Notes: a model not told the origin generated them from the sequence alone. A stretch of DNA of 64,000 nt from Paraburkholderia sp. BCC1885 (GCF_900996235.1 NZ_CAAJGM010000285.1:124001-188000), one strand, 5' to 3'. Counted from the stretch's first letter, positions 1 to 8,491 are shown. Made by a program: numbers and translations.

Positions 1-294
1 CCACCGTCGCAACCACTGCGGGCTAACCGAACTTCCGGCCCCGACCACTTTCGGTCACCCAACTCTCGCGCACGATTTTCAATCGGCCACCAGCGCTTTT
101 AAATACCGCGATTTTCCCGATAGCCTATGCTGTCGAAACCAGTTTTGGGCGACGCAGCCGAATTTACACCGGCGATGCTTCTGACCGCCCGGATATCCGT
201 ATCCGGCGAGGAACGGGTGACAGGAGACGCGCTGCCGATAAGTGCCCAGGTTCGTCTTTTCAAATCAAGCCGCACTTCCTGCAAGGAAAGTTTC
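1..294. other. leading stretch without a recognisable gene
   Basis: No frame here gives a protein I recognise, and none clearly continues in from the left edge. The last 100 bases are the probable promoter and leader of the glutathione S-transferase that follows. Confidence 0.5.
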
Positions 295-936
295 ATGTTG
301 AAAATCCATCACCTTGGTCACTCGCAATCGGAACGGATTGTCTGGCTTTGTGAAGAACTTGAGATTCCCTACCAGCTCGAAAAATACACGCGCGATCGGC
401 TCACGCAGTTGTCGCCGCCGGAGTTGAAGGCGCTGCATCCGCTCGGCGCGGCGCCGCTTATCGAAGTGGACGGCATCTTGCTGGCCGAATCGGCCGCGAT
501 CGTCGAATTTATCCTCGCCCGATATGGTCACGGACGTTTGCAGCACGGGCCCGACCACCCCGATTTCCCTGCGTATCTCTACTGGTTTCACTTCGCCAAT
601 GGCAATCTTCAGCCGGTCATGGGCCGTTCGATGTTCATCGGGCGTTGCGGCCTTGCGCCTGATCATCCGATTCAGGCGTCGGCGCAGGGACGGCTGGACA
701 AGGTGCTCGCATTGATCGAAGCGCGGCTGGCACAGAGCGACTATCTCGCGGGAAGCGCGTTCACCGCGGCCGACATCATGAGCGTCTTTTCGCTCACCAC
801 GATGCGCCTCTTTCATCCTCTCGATCTCGCGCCGTATCCGAACATACTGGCGTATCTTCAGCGCATCGGCGCGCGGGCCGGCTATCAGCGGGCGATGACT
901 AAAGGCGATCCCGACCTGACGCCGATGCTGACATGA
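295..936 (+). CDS. glutathione S-transferase family protein
   Basis: A 213-residue cytosolic GST-like protein. The N-terminal thioredoxin-like domain (about residues 1-80) opens MLKIHHLGHSQSERIVWLCE. It contains the cis-proline region (GAAPLIEVDG) and the ESAAIVEFI stretch that normally contacts the gamma-glutamyl part of glutathione. The helical C-terminal domain carries LAGSAFTAADI, the conserved N-capping box of GSTs. The frame stays open upstream to 127, but AAGGAAAG lies just before the ATG at 295 and the GST fold begins there, so I used that start. Such proteins conjugate or reduce electrophiles with glutathione; the substrate cannot be read from sequence. The azoreductase gene follows 48 bp downstream on the same strand, so co-transcription as a detoxification pair is plausible. 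Confidence 0.9.
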   Translation: MLKIHHLGHSQSERIVWLCEELEIPYQLEKYTRDRLTQLSPPELKALHPLGAAPLIEVDGILLAESAAIVEFILARYGHGRLQHGPDHPDFPAYLYWFHFANGNLQPVMGRSMFIGRCGLAPDHPIQASAQGRLDKVLALIEARLAQSDYLAGSAFTAADIMSVFSLTTMRLFHPLDLAPYPNILAYLQRIGARAGYQRAMTKGDPDLTPMLT

Positions 937-984
937 CCTCGCGGCGAGATTCGCTGCACATCCCACTTACCTTTGCGAGGACTT

Positions 985-1608
985 ATGCATCTTCTTCACG
1001 TAATCGGTTCGCCACGCACACAGCGCTCGGCTTCCCGCCAGGTCGCTAACGCCTTCACCGAAGCCTGGAAGGCGCAACATCCCGAAGGCACGGTCGACGA
1101 ACTGAACGTCTGGGAAACCGATCTGCCCACGTTCGACGGCCCGGTGCTCGAAGCAAAATACGCGGGCATCGAGGGCCGGCCGCTCGATGCTGTGCAGGCC
1201 GATGCGTGGCGTACTGTGCATACGCTGGCCGAACGGTTCCGGCAGGCGAACGTGATTCTCTTCAGCGTGCCGATGTGGAATTTCGGCATCCCGTATCGCC
1301 TCAAGCATCTGATCGATGTCATATCGCAGAAGGACGTGCTGTTTTCATTCGACGATCGGGGTTTGAACGGCCTGCTGGGTGGACGGACGGTCGTCACGAT
1401 CGCGGCGCGAGGCGTTCAGCTTGGCGCGGCTTTTCCGCCGGAACAGTTCGACTTTCAGACGGCCTATCTGACCATGTGGTCGCGCATGGTTGGAATCACC
1501 GATGTACGGGTGATCAATGTCGAAAAAACGCTGGCGGGTGCCGAGCAGGATCATGCATCCCGCAACGAGGCCAGCGAACAGGCTCGCGAGCTTGCCCGGA
1601 GTTTGTAG
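985..1608 (+). CDS. FMN-dependent NADH-azoreductase / NAD(P)H dehydrogenase-like flavoprotein
   Basis: A 207-residue flavodoxin-like protein. It begins MHLLHVIGSPRTQRSASRQV, the phosphate-binding loop of the azoreductase (AcpD) family, with the typical S-x-S/T residues after the first strand. The central VPMWNFGIPYRLKHLIDVI is the family's conserved FMN-contacting segment. These enzymes are cytosolic homodimers that reduce quinones and azo compounds with NADH. GAGGA sits just before the ATG at 985. A TTG at 973 is in frame but lies upstream of that ribosome site, so it is unlikely. It may share a transcript with the GST gene. The symbol azoR would fit, but the genus carries several paralogues. 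Confidence 0.88.
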   Translation: MHLLHVIGSPRTQRSASRQVANAFTEAWKAQHPEGTVDELNVWETDLPTFDGPVLEAKYAGIEGRPLDAVQADAWRTVHTLAERFRQANVILFSVPMWNFGIPYRLKHLIDVISQKDVLFSFDDRGLNGLLGGRTVVTIAARGVQLGAAFPPEQFDFQTAYLTMWSRMVGITDVRVINVEKTLAGAEQDHASRNEASEQARELARSL

Positions 1609-2237
1609 GCCGGGATTGTAGTTTCATTGCCGCGCGCCGAAGCGTCGCCCGATGCCGCTCCGGCGCCAGTCATTTGCGACGCCGGTCGAAAGCCTGACGC
1701 GCTTTCTCGACCGCATCCAGAGGGTCGGCCGCCGCCCAGACTCGGACTCCGCAGAACGCAGCGCCCAATGTGTGCAATGCGGGTCACGATGGTTCTCCTG
1801 ATCACCGAAAGAGGAGGAGGTCTGCGTCCAACGCGTCCTGCGTTGCGTTCGCATTGATGGAAGTCCAGATACCCAGGTGGCATAAGACGAGTACGGGATG
1901 CGACTCGCCAGCCACGTCTGTCGTGATAAACCCTCCCTTTCTTGCGCCTTTTCTGAGCGTCACGCGCTGCCCGCCGCCTGCCGCGTGGCCATGCGCCTTC
2001 TGCAATCTCTTGATGAAAATAATGCAATGGCTTTATGCCGTCAGTTACCTTCAAATTGGCACGTCCGTTCTATTTTTTGATCTGGCAGGCGTTCCAGCCT
2101 GGCCGGGCGCACAGGACCTGAGGGAACGACCGCTCGCGCCGGGTTGAACCGGTTCGCGAGGAGACAGCGGTCGCGCGGTATCGCCGTAAGGCAAGCAAAG
2201 TCCGCAGCAAGCGGCCATCAGAAAAGAGGAGACAGGC
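1609..2237. other. 630-bp gap, no supported gene; porin upstream region at its right end
   Basis: Open frames here on both strands are short, rich in Arg and Pro, and match nothing I know. The stretch from about 1890 to 2090 is noticeably more AT-rich than its surroundings. It probably holds the promoter and any regulatory sites of the porin gene, but I could not pick a convincing -35/-10 pair. Confidence 0.4.
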
Positions 2238-3356
2238 ATGCGTTTGATCAGTCAGGGTATTTGCGGGGCTACGTTGGTGCTTGCGGCAGGCAGCGCGGCG
2301 GCGGCCGATTCGAGTGTGACGTTGTACGGCGTAGCCGACACCTTCCTTCAATACCTCGATAACGGCGGCAATCATTCGTATTCCGAACGAAGCGGCGGCT
2401 CGACGGGTTCGCAGTTCGGTCTCAAGGGCAATGAAGATCTGGGAGGCGGCCTCGCGGCGCAATTCGACGTCGAAACGGGCTTCAATCTCAACAATGGCAG
2501 CCTGTTCGCCGACACGACCGCGTTGTTTTATCGTCAGGCCTGGGTGGGCCTGAACGACTCGACGTATGGCTCGCTGACATTCGGCCGCCAATACGAACCG
2601 AGTTTCCGCGTGATCTACCCGAGCGACCCGTACCGCGCGAACGAAGTGCTCTCGCCGTTCTCCGCAGCCGTGCTCACGGTCGACAGGAACACGCTCTCCA
2701 CGCAATACGACTCCGGCCGCGCCAGCAACTCGGTGCTCTATCAGTCGCCGAGTCTGGGTGGTCTGCAGCTTTACGGCATGTACGCGTTTGCGTCTACCGT
2801 CTCACAGCCGGTGCCTGCGACCAGCGGCAACATGCTGAACCTGGCCGCAACCTATTCGGGCTATGGCCTTTATGCCGGGCTGTCCTACGTGAATCAGCAT
2901 CCGGGGCAGGAGACGGTTGCGGGCTTGCCCGCTGCGCTGAGCCTGCTCGGCACCGAACACTTTATCGGCGCACTGGCTTACCGCGTGGGGATCGTCAACT
3001 TCCAGTTCAACTATTCCTACCAACGAGCACAGGACCCGTCCGCGCATTCGCTGGCAGCATTGCTCGGCACGGCGCATTCGCTGAGCATCGCCGAGCTGGG
3101 CGCGACGATCCAGGCCACAGCGGCGGATACGATCGAAATTGCCGGGATTCAGCGCAGCGTGCGCGGTGTGCATGACAACGCACAGGGTATCCAGATCGGC
3201 GCCGATCACTCGATCTCGAAACGCACGAGTTTCTATGTTCGCGCCGGCTACATCAAAAACAACGGCAGCGCGACGATGAGCTGGCCGGGCGACACCGTGA
3301 GCGAGTCCGGCACCAAACAGGTAATGGCGACGCTGGGCATGACGCACCGGTTCTGA
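2238..3356 (+). CDS. Gram-negative porin (OmpC-like trimeric general porin)
   Basis: A 372-residue outer-membrane beta-barrel of the Burkholderia/Bordetella porin family. Residues 1 to about 22 are a Sec signal peptide ending AAGSAAAADS. The mature protein opens SVTLYGVADTFLQY, the standard first strand. SQFGLKGNEDLGGGLAAQF and TFGRQYEP are further family signatures. The chain ends with phenylalanine (GMTHRF), the C-terminal recognition signal for the Bam complex. AGAGGAGA precedes the ATG. Length matches the family. The barrel admits small hydrophilic solutes across the outer membrane; any selectivity cannot be inferred. It stands alone, with converging transcription from the next gene. Confidence 0.95.
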   Translation: MRLISQGICGATLVLAAGSAAAADSSVTLYGVADTFLQYLDNGGNHSYSERSGGSTGSQFGLKGNEDLGGGLAAQFDVETGFNLNNGSLFADTTALFYRQAWVGLNDSTYGSLTFGRQYEPSFRVIYPSDPYRANEVLSPFSAAVLTVDRNTLSTQYDSGRASNSVLYQSPSLGGLQLYGMYAFASTVSQPVPATSGNMLNLAATYSGYGLYAGLSYVNQHPGQETVAGLPAALSLLGTEHFIGALAYRVGIVNFQFNYSYQRAQDPSAHSLAALLGTAHSLSIAELGATIQATAADTIEIAGIQRSVRGVHDNAQGIQIGADHSISKRTSFYVRAGYIKNNGSATMSWPGDTVSESGTKQVMATLGMTHRF

Positions 3357-3364
3357 GCACTATT

Positions 3365-3407
3365 GCGGCGGCGTGACTTTGATAACGCTTCATCGTCACG
3401 CTGCCGC
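3365..3407. terminator. hairpin between converging porin and NYN genes
   Basis: GCGGCGGCGTGAC (3365-3377) pairs with GTCACGCTGCCGC (3395-3407) with one mismatch around a 17-nt loop. It lies between two convergent stop codons. No T-tract follows, so its strength as an intrinsic terminator is uncertain. Confidence 0.45.
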
Positions 3408-3421
3408 TCACACAGCCCCGA

Positions 3422-4933
3422 TTATTCAGCCTCTGACGTGGCCGCCGTTTTGCGCGGCGTGCGACGGCTGCGCGTGGTGGATTTGCGCGCGGTCTTGCGG
3501 GCTGCCGGCGCTTCCGCAGCAGGCTGAGCCGCAGTTTCCTGCGGCGCTTCGGCGGCGGGTGTTGCAGCGGCCGCTTCGGCTGCCGGTGCAGCGGCCTTCC
3601 TGGTCTTCCTCGCCGCCGGTTTGCGGTTGCCACGTCCCGTGCGGCGAGACTCCTGCGGCTCCTGCGCTTCCTGATGCTCGGCCGGTTCGGCTTCGGTTTT
3701 GGCGTCGGCCTCCGCGTGGGCCTTCGCTTGGGTCTCACTCACCGGTGCCGGCTCGAAGGTGAACATCGCGTGCTCGGTGACGGCTTCCTCCTGCGCGTGC
3801 TCCTGTTCTTCGATAGGGTCGTCGTCCGCGAAAGGCGAGCGGCCACCGTAATTGCGCCGGACATCCGGCGCGTCGGCCAGCACGTCTGCGTCGTCATGAG
3901 CAGGTGCCGCTTCCGAGCGTGCCGGCTCAGCGGGCGCTTCGCGTCCCGTCTTGCGATTGCCGCGGCCACGGCGGCGCGCGTCGTGCTTGTGACCCGATTC
4001 CGCGGCCTGAGCCGGTTCTGCAGCAACTGGGCTTTCCTGCGGCGCTTGCTCCGCCGGCTCGTTCACCGACTCGCCGACGGTCGCCGCAATGGCGGTCGTG
4101 CTGCGATACACATACGCCCCCGACTTCTCGTCGCGGCCGAATTCGAGCAGGCCGCGCGCTTGCGCTTCCTCCAGCAGATTGCCGAACGCGCGAAAGCCGT
4201 AATAGGTTTCGTTGAAGTCGGGCTTGCGGCGCTTGATGGCGTTTTTCAGCACCGACGCCCAGATCTTGCCGCTGTCGCCGCGTTCCGAAGCGAGCGCATC
4301 GAAGGTCTGCACGGCGATTTCCACCGCTTTGGTGCGGCGCGATTCGAGGTCTTCTTTCGGGCGCTTTTCTTCGCTCGGTGCGCGTTTCGCGGCGGCCGTG
4401 GTCGCCGGCTGCTGCGCGGGGCGCGCGGTCTCGCGCTTTACGACGGTTCGCTGGCTTTCGCGTACCAGGTCGTCGTAGAAAATGAATTCATCGCAATTGG
4501 CGATCAGCAGATCCGAGGTGGATTGCTGCACGCCGACGCCGATCACCTGCTTGGCGTTCTCGCGCAGCTTGGACACGAGGGGCGAGAAGTCCGAGTCGCC
4601 ACTGATGATGACGAAGGTGTTGACGTGCGATTTGGTGTAGCAGAGATCGAGCGCATCGACCACGAGCCGGATATCCGCCGAATTCTTGCCGGACTGGCGC
4701 ACATGCGGAATTTCGATCAGTTCGAAGTTGGCTTCGTGCATCGTGCCCTTGAAGCTCTTGTAACGCTCCCAGTCGCAGTAAGCCTTCTTGACGACGATGC
4801 TGCCCTTGAGCAGTAGCCGTTCGAGGACCAGCTTGATGTCGAATTTTTCGAACTTCGCATCGCGCACGCCGAGGGCGACGTTTTCGAAGTCGCAAAACAG
4901 CGCCATGCTGATGTTTTCGTTGGATGACGCCAT
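3422..4933 (-). CDS. NYN (PIN-like) domain plus OST-HTH/LOTUS domain protein with basic Ala/Lys-rich tail
   Basis: A 503-residue protein. Residues 8-155 form a NYN/LabA-type PIN-like domain with the expected acidic residues: D15 in FCDFEN, D87 in SADIRL, and D113/D115 in SGDSDF. Such domains are metal-dependent nucleases or nucleic-acid binders. Residues about 200-278 (from RRTKAVEIAVQTF to SGAYVYRS) look like an OST-HTH/LOTUS domain, which binds structured RNA in other proteins. The remaining 220 residues are low complexity; the last 70 are Ala/Lys/Arg-rich and end in histone H1-like KTARKS/SRRTPRK motifs. The chosen ATG at 4933 follows GGAGAAATAC; an earlier in-frame ATG at 5011 lacks a ribosome site. 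It lies 119 bp downstream of clpP2 on the same strand, so the two may share a transcript. Role inferred: RNA binding or turnover; target unknown. Confidence 0.85.
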   Translation of the reverse strand: MASSNENISMALFCDFENVALGVRDAKFEKFDIKLVLERLLLKGSIVVKKAYCDWERYKSFKGTMHEANFELIEIPHVRQSGKNSADIRLVVDALDLCYTKSHVNTFVIISGDSDFSPLVSKLRENAKQVIGVGVQQSTSDLLIANCDEFIFYDDLVRESQRTVVKRETARPAQQPATTAAAKRAPSEEKRPKEDLESRRTKAVEIAVQTFDALASERGDSGKIWASVLKNAIKRRKPDFNETYYGFRAFGNLLEEAQARGLLEFGRDEKSGAYVYRSTTAIAATVGESVNEPAEQAPQESPVAAEPAQAAESGHKHDARRRGRGNRKTGREAPAEPARSEAAPAHDDADVLADAPDVRRNYGGRSPFADDDPIEEQEHAQEEAVTEHAMFTFEPAPVSETQAKAHAEADAKTEAEPAEHQEAQEPQESRRTGRGNRKPAARKTRKAAAPAAEAAAATPAAEAPQETAAQPAAEAPAARKTARKSTTRSRRTPRKTAATSEAE

Positions 4934-5052
4934 GTATTTCTCCAATGAGGCAGCCGTCGAATGCGACGGATCGCGACCATGATAGCGGCTCCGGCGCTTT
5001 CGTTGCTCCAATACATGGTCGTGGACGCAAGAAAACGGCTTGTGGTCGTGAT

Positions 5053-5706
5053 CTATTTCTCACGCCCTGGCACGCCCCCCTCACCGCCAGGCGCATCCCG
5101 CGTCACCAGCACATCATCAATCAGCCCATAGGATCTGGCGTCTGCCGCCGACATAAAATTGTCCCGATCCGTGTCTTTCACGATCTCGTCGATGCTGCGC
5201 CCTGTATGTTCCGCCATCAACGCATTCAGACGTTCCCGCTGATACAAAACCTCGCGCGCCTGAATCTCCACATCCGCTGCCGTGCCCTGGCTGCCGCCCG
5301 ATGGCTGATGAATCATGATTCGCGCGTTCGGCAAGGCGTAGCGCTTGCCGCGCTGACCGGCGGTCAGCAGAAATGTCCCCATGCTGGCGGCAAATCCGGT
5401 GCATAGCGTCGACACTTCCGGCTTGATGAACTGCATCGTGTCGTAGATCGCGAGGCCGTCGTAGACCGAACCGCCCGGCGAATTAATATAAAAAGAAATA
5501 TCCTTATCGGGGTTCTCGGACTCCAGAAACAGCAACTGCGCGACGATCAGGCTCGCGGACTGCTCATTGACCGGACCCACCAGAAACACGATGCGCTCGC
5601 GCAGCAGCCGCGAAAAGATGTCGTAGGCGCGCTCGCCGCGGCCGGACTGCTCGATGACGGTGGGCACGAGGCCAAGACCGGAGAAGGAAGGAAAGCTGGA
5701 ATGCAT
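5053..5706 (-). CDS. clpP2: ATP-dependent Clp protease proteolytic subunit, second paralogue (ClpP2-type)
   Basis: A 217-residue ClpP serine peptidase. The catalytic triad is visible as S108 (FAASMGTF), H133 (MIHQPSGG) and D182 (TDRDNF). SFYINSPGGSVYDGLAIYDT is the oxyanion-strand and head-domain signature. It would assemble as a tetradecamer and take substrates from ClpA or ClpX. It is not in a clpP-clpX operon: its neighbours are an ECF sigma gene (divergent) and the NYN gene (downstream). An in-frame GTG at 5787 would add 27 residues, but it sits at the predicted transcription start of the ECF41-type promoter, so the ATG at 5706 is preferred. The C-terminus (APGGEGGVPGREK) differs from the main ClpP, consistent with a specialised isoform. 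Confidence 0.92.
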   Translation of the reverse strand: MHSSFPSFSGLGLVPTVIEQSGRGERAYDIFSRLLRERIVFLVGPVNEQSASLIVAQLLFLESENPDKDISFYINSPGGSVYDGLAIYDTMQFIKPEVSTLCTGFAASMGTFLLTAGQRGKRYALPNARIMIHQPSGGSQGTAADVEIQAREVLYQRERLNALMAEHTGRSIDEIVKDTDRDNFMSAADARSYGLIDDVLVTRDAPGGEGGVPGREK

Positions 5707-5789
5707 GCGCGCCTCGTCTGAGTGGGGTTGACTGGTTGAGCGGACGACAAGCCGGCGCCGCCGTTGTGGGCGCGGCTGTCTGACCACAT

Positions 5790-5816
5790 GACGAAAACGC
5801 GTGCCGAGGTGTGACA
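5790..5816 (-). promoter_or_regulatory. ECF41-type promoter facing clpP2
   Basis: Read on the minus strand, TGTCACA (5816-5810) is followed by 16 bases and then CGTC (5793-5790). These are the -35 and -10 elements known for ECF41 sigma factors. A start near 5783 would give a leader of about 75 nt before the clpP2 ATG at 5706. Confidence 0.7.
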
Positions 5817-5836
5817 GAAAAATTTTTGCGCCGGCC

Positions 5837-5863
5837 TGTCACATCCGGCGAGGCTCAAACGTC
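5837..5863 (+). promoter_or_regulatory. ECF41-type promoter facing the sigma gene
   Basis: TGTCACA (5837-5843), a 16-base spacer, then CGTC (5860-5863). This matches the ECF41 recognition sequence and implies autoregulation of the sigma gene that starts at 5926. The two -35 elements are back to back, 20 bp apart. Confidence 0.75.
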
Positions 5864-5925
5864 TACATACAAAGAAGCCGGTCTTTGCGGCCGCGCGGCA
5901 TTGCACGTTTCTGGGAGCATCACGA

Positions 5926-6978
5926 ATGACGGAACAGGAAATCGACAAGGCCTCCACGTTTGAAGCCGCCCGCGCGCGGCTCGTGGCGCTCGCCTACCGC
6001 ATGCTGGGCAGCCGCGCGGAAGCCGAAGACGTAGTGCAGGACGTCTGGCTGAAATGGCATCTCGCGGATACCGCCGATATCCGCACGCCGGCGGCATGGT
6101 TGACCACGATCGCGGCGCGCCTCGCCATCGACCGGCTGCGTCATCTGCAACTGGAGCGCAACGCGCGCGCCGCCGGCTGGCTGCCGGAGCCATGGCTCGA
6201 CGACGTGGCGCCGTCGGCGGAAGAACTGGCGCTGCGCTCGGCGCAGATGTCCTATGGCGTGATGCTGTTGCTCGAACGGCTCAAGCCTGATGAGCGGGCC
6301 GCCTTCGTGTTGCACGAGGCGTTTGATTGCGACTATGCGGAGATCGCCTGCATCCTCGAACGCACGTCTGCTGCCTGCCGGCAGATCGTGCATCGTGCGA
6401 AAACGCGTTTGCAGCGCGAGGGCGCGCCTTTGCAGCGGCCCGATCCCGCGCGGCATGCGCAACTCGTCGAGCGTCTGCGAACGGCATTGGACGCACAGGA
6501 TCGCGCCGGATTGCTGCGGCTCTTTAGCGACGCGCCGGAGGTGCGCAGCGATGCGCCCGCGCGCGTGGCCGAGCCGGTTCTGGCTGCGGCAAATTGGGTG
6601 GACACGGTGACGTCGCTGAGGAGCGAGACGAGCGGCGCGGTGAATGCGTCGGGCGCGACGGTGTTCGCCACGCATGCCGAACTGCTGATGCTAAACGGCG
6701 CGGTAGGAATCGCGTTGCTCAACGAGGGAGAAATCACCGCGTTGCTCGATGTATCGACGCGCGGCGGCCGGATCGTTGCGCTGCGTATCATCACGCGTGC
6801 TGCGCAACTTCAGGCGGCGCGACGCCGCTTTGGTTTGGCAGCCGTCGTGCGTCTGCTGGACGCGATCCGCGCCGACCCGCGCAACAACCCCAACAGACCC
6901 GCCGTGCAGTTCGCGCCGGCCCCACGCACGTCGTCAATTACGGTGTGCGGCCACTTCCCAGTTGATGTCGACGCATAG
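5926..6978 (+). CDS. ECF41/SigJ-like RNA polymerase sigma factor with C-terminal extension
   Basis: A 350-residue ECF sigma factor. Region 2 (about 10-75) contains YRMLGSRAEAEDVVQDVWLKW; region 4 (about 107-165) contains the HTH EIACILERTSAACRQIVHRAKTRL. The linker has WLPEPW (85-90), the hallmark of ECF41-type factors. About 185 residues follow as a SnoaL-like extension, which in ECF41 proteins tunes activity in place of an anti-sigma factor. The usual DGGGK motif there reads DAPAR (209-213), and the last 50 residues are divergent. No carboxymuconolactone decarboxylase, oxidoreductase or epimerase partner gene, usual for ECF41, is adjacent. GGGAG precedes the ATG. Its 3' end overlaps the converging EAL gene by 45 bp. 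Confidence 0.88.
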   Translation: MTEQEIDKASTFEAARARLVALAYRMLGSRAEAEDVVQDVWLKWHLADTADIRTPAAWLTTIAARLAIDRLRHLQLERNARAAGWLPEPWLDDVAPSAEELALRSAQMSYGVMLLLERLKPDERAAFVLHEAFDCDYAEIACILERTSAACRQIVHRAKTRLQREGAPLQRPDPARHAQLVERLRTALDAQDRAGLLRLFSDAPEVRSDAPARVAEPVLAAANWVDTVTSLRSETSGAVNASGATVFATHAELLMLNGAVGIALLNEGEITALLDVSTRGGRIVALRIITRAAQLQAARRRFGLAAVVRLLDAIRADPRNNPNRPAVQFAPAPRTSSITVCGHFPVDVDA

Positions 6979-8211
6979 CACCTGCATGCCGTGCGGCGTG
7001 CGCGCGGCAATCGATGCCGTCACGCACAGGTGCGCCTCGTTGATCGACAGATAAGGCGGTGTCAGATGCACCTGGCCGGGCGTGCGCATCGCGCCGATGA
7101 AATACGGCCGACGCTCCCAGCTTGCCCCTTCCGAATGCAGCAGCGGTCGAAACCGCTTGGCGCGTTGCGACGCGCGCCCTGGCGGCAACACGTTGTCGCC
7201 GATCTGCCGGCCTGATCCGTCCAGCACGAAACAGCGTGCCGTTTCGCCCAGTGCGAGCAGCGGCGCGGTCGCCTGGGCGACCGATTCGCCCGCCACCAGT
7301 TGCATGCTGGCCGTCTCCAGCGCCGTTACATACGGCGCGAGACGCGCGGCCTGAGCCCGGTCGCGCGCGGCGACCCGCTCGCGTAGCGCGGCCGACAACG
7401 CGTCCATCAAACCGGCGGCCGCCTGCGGCTTCACCGGCTCCACGCTCGGTCCGGCGAAATAGGCGCCTTGCACGAAATCCACATTGCATTCGAGCGCGAT
7501 TAGCGCGTCGCGCTCGGTCGAGAGGCCGCCCATCAGCACCAGTTGTCCCGATTCATGCAGCAACGAGACGAGGCCCGGCAGCACGCGTTCGATATGCGAA
7601 TGCTCGCTCGCCTGCGCGAGGATGCAGCGGTCGAGCGTGACGATATCGGGCCGCAGATTCCACACGCGGTCGATGTTCGAATGCTTGGCGCCGAATCCAT
7701 CCAGCGCGATCAGAAAGCCCGATTTACGCAGCGCGTCGACGATCTCCGCAAAGCGCGTGGTTTCGCCGCCCGCCTGTTCCGACACCTCCAGCACCACCCG
7801 TTGCGGCGGCAGGCCGAGCGCCTTCAGGCCGGCCAGCAGGGCGTCGCCGTAGCTGGTGTCCATCAGCGCTGCGGGATGCAGGCTCAGGAAGAGCCATTCG
7901 TCGTGGCTGTCGAATGCATTGAAGTTGCCCAGATGAAGCGATTCGGCGAGCCGCCCGAGTTCCAGCAGATCGCCGCGCCGCGCGGCCTGGGTGAACACTT
8001 CGTGCGACGGCACCTGTTGCGCATGTTCGTCACGGGCGCGCAGCGAGGCGTGATAGCCGATCGCGCGCCGGTGCGACACGGAAAACACCGGCTGGAACAC
8101 GCTGAACACCGTGTAGCCGCCGTACAGGACGGTGCGCCGGGAGCCTTCGTCGCCCGCCATCGGACGCGGGGGCTGGAAGCCGGGAGGATCGAGTTCGATC
8201 ATGCTCATCAT
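6934..8211 (-). CDS. degenerate EAL-domain protein with C-terminal YkuI_C/Cache-like sensor domain
   Basis: A 425-residue cytosolic protein. Residues 30-260 have the EAL phosphodiesterase fold, but most catalytic positions are lost. EAL reads HAS (54-56), the DDFG motif reads DGFG (171-174), the catalytic Lys is T192 in TLD, and the AEGVE loop is MGGLS (227-231). E142 and Q248 remain. Hydrolysis of c-di-GMP is therefore unlikely; binding of a nucleotide or a partner protein is more plausible. Residues about 290-420 resemble the PAS/Cache-like domain attached to some EAL proteins (YkuI_C type), with YFIGAMRTPG and VLCVDINWE. The start has three nearby in-frame ATGs (8211, 8208, 8202); the first is used. 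Its last 45 bp lie opposite the end of the sigma gene. Confidence 0.85.
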   Translation of the reverse strand: MMSMIELDPPGFQPPRPMAGDEGSRRTVLYGGYTVFSVFQPVFSVSHRRAIGYHASLRARDEHAQQVPSHEVFTQAARRGDLLELGRLAESLHLGNFNAFDSHDEWLFLSLHPAALMDTSYGDALLAGLKALGLPPQRVVLEVSEQAGGETTRFAEIVDALRKSGFLIALDGFGAKHSNIDRVWNLRPDIVTLDRCILAQASEHSHIERVLPGLVSLLHESGQLVLMGGLSTERDALIALECNVDFVQGAYFAGPSVEPVKPQAAAGLMDALSAALRERVAARDRAQAARLAPYVTALETASMQLVAGESVAQATAPLLALGETARCFVLDGSGRQIGDNVLPPGRASQRAKRFRPLLHSEGASWERRPYFIGAMRTPGQVHLTPPYLSINEAHLCVTASIAARTPHGMQVLCVDINWEVAAHRN

Positions 8212-8491
8212 GTGTCAGTCGTGTGAGAGGGGCGGCATCGGGCTAACAAAGCGGGCGCGCAAACAGCGTAAGTTTACAGGATAGGCGAGCAAGAACCGTG
8301 CGCACGACGGAATTGCGCCTGGCGCGTAGACAACCCCTCATTGTGCGCCGGGATGCGCGTCGCGGCTATGCGGCGCACTGCGGTGGTGCGCTGTGCGCCC
8401 TGTTGCGGGTCGGCGGGGCGACTGTCGTGAAGCGTCGGAACGGCTGCCGTAGCGGAACACGGCCCGTTTCGAGCCGCGCTTCGCGTTGTTC

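Noticed and set aside
5707..5787. Longer clpP2 product from GTG at 5787
   Set aside because: That codon coincides with the predicted transcription start, and the added residues are Arg-rich and unlike ClpP.
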